Position numbers and translations under genes: made by a program
Origin: an uncultured Clostridia bacterium
Lineage (GTDB): Bacteria; Bacillota; Clostridia; Christensenellales; Aristaeellaceae
Length of the DNA: 15,369 nt
Assembly (NCBI GenBank): GCA_937886445.1
Contig: CALGBY010000127.1
Location: 1 to 15,369 of the forward strand
Reading direction: 5' to 3'
Notes under the pieces: model-generated
What the model saw: the letters and a program-made list of their open reading frames with translations, nothing else
Told to the model about the DNA's origin: nothing
The model's database searches: none
In this document: one piece after another, positions 13,199 through 15,369 of the stretch
Position numbering within the stretch: the first letter of the stretch is position 1
How the letters are laid out: the number at the start of each line of letters is the position of its first letter

Positions 13199-14473
13199 TC
13201 AGTTTTTCAGGCATCCGATCGGCACGACCATCACGCCGTCGGCCCGTTGATATGCACAGTCTCCAACACCTGTCAGGACCATCATAAAGCTCGGCGCTTT
13301 CATTTTATCCGTGTCGATTTTCGCGCTCAGTGTGAGCAGGCTTGCTGCCCCTTCATCGATCAAATGCCTGCCGCCCAGCTTTATTTCTATCAGGCCGTAA
13401 GCACCGTTTCTCAGGTGAACGACGGCGTCACATTCCAGACCGTCCTTATCACGGTAATGATATACTGAACCACCCAGAGAATCGGCATATACACGAAGAT
13501 CTCTTACGCACAGTGTTTCAAAAAGAAGACCCATGGTATTCAGATCGTTGACCAGATCCTGCGGGCCGATCCCGAGCGCGGCTGCGGCAATGGACGGATC
13601 AACATAGTACCGGTTGTCTGTGCTGCGGATCGCTGTTTTGGACCGAAGGTTCGGATTCCACGCGGGCATATCCTCAATGACAAAGATCGTTTTCAGCGCG
13701 TTGATATAGGAGGCGACTGTTTCTTCGCTGATGGTTCTGTCATTTACGGTTATATCCGCGGCGATGACTGTATTGGGCACTTGCGTTCCCTGGTTTCTGG
13801 CGTAGGATCTCATCAGGCGCTTTACGCGTTCGGTGTTTTTTTGCACACCGTCGGCCCGGTTGATATCAGAATGCACTACACCGTCATAGTAGTTGATCGC
13901 CAGATCAAGCGCGATCTCATCCCGCATACCTATCGACTGAGGCCATCCGCCGCGGCAGATCAGGAAGGCGATACGGTCAATATCCAAAGCGGCGCGCCCG
14001 TTCGGCGCGGATTTTCCGCTGAAAAGGTCTCCGAGGCTTACTTCGCCGGTGGAATCTCCGGATTCATACAGGCTCATGGGGCGCATCGTCAGCCATGAAT
14101 AACGGCCGGTACCGGAGTGGGTGATCTCTTTTGTGCTTGCGGGAACCGCGGAACCCGTTAATATGAACTGACCGGCGGCATGACGGTGATCAACTTCAAA
14201 GCGTATCGCGTCCCATAACTGCGGAGCAAGCTGCCATTCATCGATCAGGCGGGGAGTATCGCCCTGCAGGATGCGCCTGGGGCTCAGATCTGCCAGAGAC
14301 AGGTTTTGTGCTTTTGTTTCCGGGTTATCCATGTACAGAATGCTTTTCGCGATCTGCTCTGCCGTGGTCGTTTTTCCGCACCACTTGGGGCCTTCGATCA
14401 GTACGGCGCCGATTCCTTCAAGCTTCCGGGCAAGTATAGCATCGGCAATACGTGGTCTGTATTGATCCTGCAT
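13199..14473 (-). CDS. AAA-family ATPase with DUF4143 domain
   Basis: A 424-residue protein from the ATG at 14473. The N-terminal AAA_14-type ATPase has Walker A GPKWCGKTT (28-36), Walker B-like RLIDEW (75-80) and sensor LTGS (105-108). The middle contains CRGGWP (173-178), typical of the family. The C-terminal DUF4143 region has GLLFE (315-319) and a PD-(D/E)xK-like arrangement: Asp349 in GLECD, then Glu363-x-Lys365 in LIEIKLGG. The family is widespread, often horizontally transferred, and of unsettled function. The gene stands alone in its direction, has a readable promoter and is preceded by two tandem repeat arrays. The alternative ATG at 14479 is one codon-pair upstream but too close to the RBS. 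Family assignment is firm, but I do not claim a function. Confidence 0.9.
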   Translation of the reverse strand: MQDQYRPRIADAILARKLEGIGAVLIEGPKWCGKTTTAEQIAKSILYMDNPETKAQNLSLADLSPRRILQGDTPRLIDEWQLAPQLWDAIRFEVDHRHAAGQFILTGSAVPASTKEITHSGTGRYSWLTMRPMSLYESGDSTGEVSLGDLFSGKSAPNGRAALDIDRIAFLICRGGWPQSIGMRDEIALDLAINYYDGVVHSDINRADGVQKNTERVKRLMRSYARNQGTQVPNTVIAADITVNDRTISEETVASYINALKTIFVIEDMPAWNPNLRSKTAIRSTDNRYYVDPSIAAAALGIGPQDLVNDLNTMGLLFETLCVRDLRVYADSLGGSVYHYRDKDGLECDAVVHLRNGAYGLIEIKLGGRHLIDEGAASLLTLSAKIDTDKMKAPSFMMVLTGVGDCAYQRADGVMVVPIGCLKN

Positions 14474-14479
14474 GTTCAT

Positions 14480-14485
14480 CCCTCC
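14480..14485 (-). promoter_or_regulatory. RBS that sets the ATPase start at 14473
   Basis: GGAGGG on the minus strand directly abuts the first ATG (14479) but lies 6 nt before the second ATG (14473), which is the usual spacing. Confidence 0.65.
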
Positions 14486-14497
14486 GTTTCCCGGCTC

Positions 14498-14526
14498 AGT
14501 ATATCACAGAGAATAGGCGATTACAA
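14498..14526 (-). promoter_or_regulatory. promoter of the DUF4143 ATPase gene
   Basis: The minus strand reads TTGTAA (14521-14526), a 17-bp spacer and TATACT (14498-14503), with TGA just before the -10 (an extended -10). The 23-bp repeat array begins 6 bp upstream of the -35. Confidence 0.65.
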
Positions 14527-14531
14527 CATTT

Positions 14532-14623
14532 TTCCGACGATTGGCGGAAATTTATTCCGACGATTGGCGAAAAATCATTCCGACGATTGGCGGAAATTTA
14601 TTCCGACGATCGGCGAAAAACGG
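14532..14623. repeat. iteron-like array, 4 x 23 bp, upstream of the ATPase promoter
   Basis: Units start at 14532, 14555, 14578 and 14601, exactly 23 bp apart, with core TTCCGACGATTGGCG. Units 1 and 3 are identical over all 23 bases. Units 2 and 4 are a variant with CGAAAAA after the core, giving an A-B-A-B' order. Units 1 and 3 contain the short dyad TTCCG/CGGAA. There are no unique spacers. Confidence 0.95.
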
Positions 14624-14671
14624 ACCGGCAATATGAATGTCAAAACGGTCACGGCGGTGCCGGTACGCGAA

Positions 14672-14752
14672 ATATTGAAAAGTGGCAAAATATCGGGCAA
14701 AAACATATTGAAAAGTGGCAAAATCGAAGCCTGAAATATATTGAAAAGTGGA
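14672..14752. repeat. second array, 3 x 33-bp spacing, ATATTGAAAAGTGG core
   Basis: ATATTGAAAAGTGG recurs at 14672, 14705 and 14738, exactly 33 bp apart. The first two copies extend to ATATTGAAAAGTGGCAAAAT. The rest of each period is variable. The array ends 27 bp before the -35 of the divergent VOC gene. Confidence 0.92.
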
Positions 14753-14779
14753 TATTCCCGCGCTGTTCGGGTTTTCCTC

Positions 14780-14836
14780 TTGCCTTTTGACCGGCGAAAG
14801 GGTATGATATCTGCATCAGAATCCAAATCAAAGGAG
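14780..14836 (+). promoter_or_regulatory. promoter and RBS of the VOC gene
   Basis: TTGCCT (14780-14785), 17-bp spacer and TATGAT (14803-14808). AAGGAG (14831-14836) precedes the ATG at 14845 by 8 nt. Confidence 0.65.
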
Positions 14837-14844
14837 AGATCATT

Positions 14845-15309
14845 ATGTCTGCACCCTTGCTTGGCGGAGCGTCTCCGTGCCAGGTCGGCATGATCGTACG
14901 CGATATCGAGGCCTCCAAACAAAAATGGGCGGCATTTCTGGGGATGCCCGTTCCGGCTGCCCGCCCCTGCGGCGATTATGCCGTCTGCAAGACGGTTTAC
15001 CGCGGTCAGCCCGCTCCCGAAGCCAACAGCCTGCTTGCCTTTTTTGACCTTCCCAATATCCAGCTGGAGCTGATCCAGCCAAACGAAGCCTGCTCCACCT
15101 GGCGGGATTTTCTGGATGAGCACGGTGAAGGCGTGCATCATTACGGCTATCAGGTGCCGGATATCTTCAAAGCCATGGAGGATATGAAAGCCGCCGGGTA
15201 TGAGCTTGTCCAGTTCGGCTATTACGGCGATGCCAGCGGCGCGTATGCCTATTTCGACTGCACGGCGCAGCTCGGGTGCTTTATCGAATTGCTGTGCAAT
15301 TTTGGCTAA
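14845..15309 (+). CDS. VOC-fold (glyoxalase/methylmalonyl-CoA epimerase-like) protein
   Basis: A 154-residue protein with the paired beta-alpha-beta modules of the vicinal oxygen chelate superfamily. The first module is VGMIVRDIEASKQKWAAFLG (14-33) and the second begins GEGVHHYGYQVPDI (94-107). Putative metal ligands by analogy with methylmalonyl-CoA epimerase are Gln13 (where the family usually has His), Gln73 or Glu75, His98 or His99, and Glu148 in CFIELL. The layout fits the Glyoxalase_4 group, whose members isomerise or cleave small oxygenated substrates; this one's substrate cannot be told. It has its own promoter and RBS and is divergent from the ATPase gene across the repeat arrays. 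A dispersed hairpin repeat follows its stop codon. Confidence 0.85.
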   Translation: MSAPLLGGASPCQVGMIVRDIEASKQKWAAFLGMPVPAARPCGDYAVCKTVYRGQPAPEANSLLAFFDLPNIQLELIQPNEACSTWRDFLDEHGEGVHHYGYQVPDIFKAMEDMKAAGYELVQFGYYGDASGAYAYFDCTAQLGCFIELLCNFG

Positions 15310-15369
15310 AGCATTCGCGAGAAAGCATGGCGTTACATGCTTTCTCGCGTTCCATTCATTTCCTGTAAA
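15310..15369 (+). repeat. dispersed hairpin repeat, copy 3 (cut by the window end)
   Basis: This copy starts right after the VOC stop codon. Hairpin B is 15316-15349: a perfect 14-bp stem (CGCGAGAAAGCATG) around the loop GCGTTA, the same loop as in copy 1. The last bases, TTTCCTGTAAA, match the start of hairpin C in copy 2, so the element continues beyond the window. Confidence 0.8.

Noticed and set aside
14532..14752. CRISPR array.
   Set aside because: The 23-bp units are contiguous with no spacers, the 33-bp spacing has only about 14-20 conserved bases, and no cas gene is present.
14452..14790. Repeat-peptide gene reading through the arrays (IEKWQN every 11 residues).
   Set aside because: The frame exists because 33 is a multiple of three. 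It has no RBS, overlaps the ATPase start region in antisense and crosses the unrelated 23-bp array out of phase.

Overview
The window looks like a chromosomal stretch of a fairly GC-rich Clostridia-type (Bacillota) bacterium, probably a gut commensal. The signs are strong AGGAGG-type ribosome binding sites, TTGACA/TATAAT-type promoters, a Bacillus-style PurR with a PurBox upstream, a class A penicillin-binding protein with a clostridial-style Cys-containing C-terminal tail, and a kduI-kduD pair typical of pectin or glycosaminoglycan users. The genus cannot be fixed from the sequence alone.

Layout. (1) 1-204: a hairpin-rich dispersed repeat directly behind kduD. (2) 205-1868, minus strand: kduI-kduD operon for 4-deoxy-5-keto-uronate catabolism, with a readable promoter and a cre/LacI-like operator. 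(3) 2039-3484, plus strand: an O-antigen-ligase-family membrane protein with a near-consensus promoter. (4) 3790-4252: a small gene for an 84-residue protein with a double-glycine-type leader and a four-cysteine, zinc-ribbon-like C-terminal half, closed by a strong terminator. (5) 4506-9839, minus strand: a class A PBP gene followed 18 bp later by recG, from a promoter about 230 bp upstream; the long leader holds repeats and a 12-bp perfect inverted repeat. (6) 10290-12749, plus strand: purR (PurBox in front) and prfC (RF3). (7) 12750-13167: a second copy of the dispersed repeat, a short tandem 22-mer array and a bidirectional terminator. (8) 13199-14473, minus strand: an AAA ATPase/DUF4143 gene. 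Its upstream region carries two different tandem arrays (4 x 23 bp and 3 x 33 bp) next to its promoter. (9) 14845-15309, plus strand: a VOC-fold protein, followed at the window edge by a third copy of the dispersed repeat.

Most genes are housekeeping or ordinary catabolic genes. The parts worth a second look are non-coding or small: the iteron-like arrays in front of the DUF4143 ATPase; the modular hairpin repeat that begins right after the stop codon of three unrelated genes, always in the sense orientation; and the GG-leader/CxC-CxxC mini-protein, which has no visible processing partner here. All family assignments come from motifs read by eye, and no database search was run.
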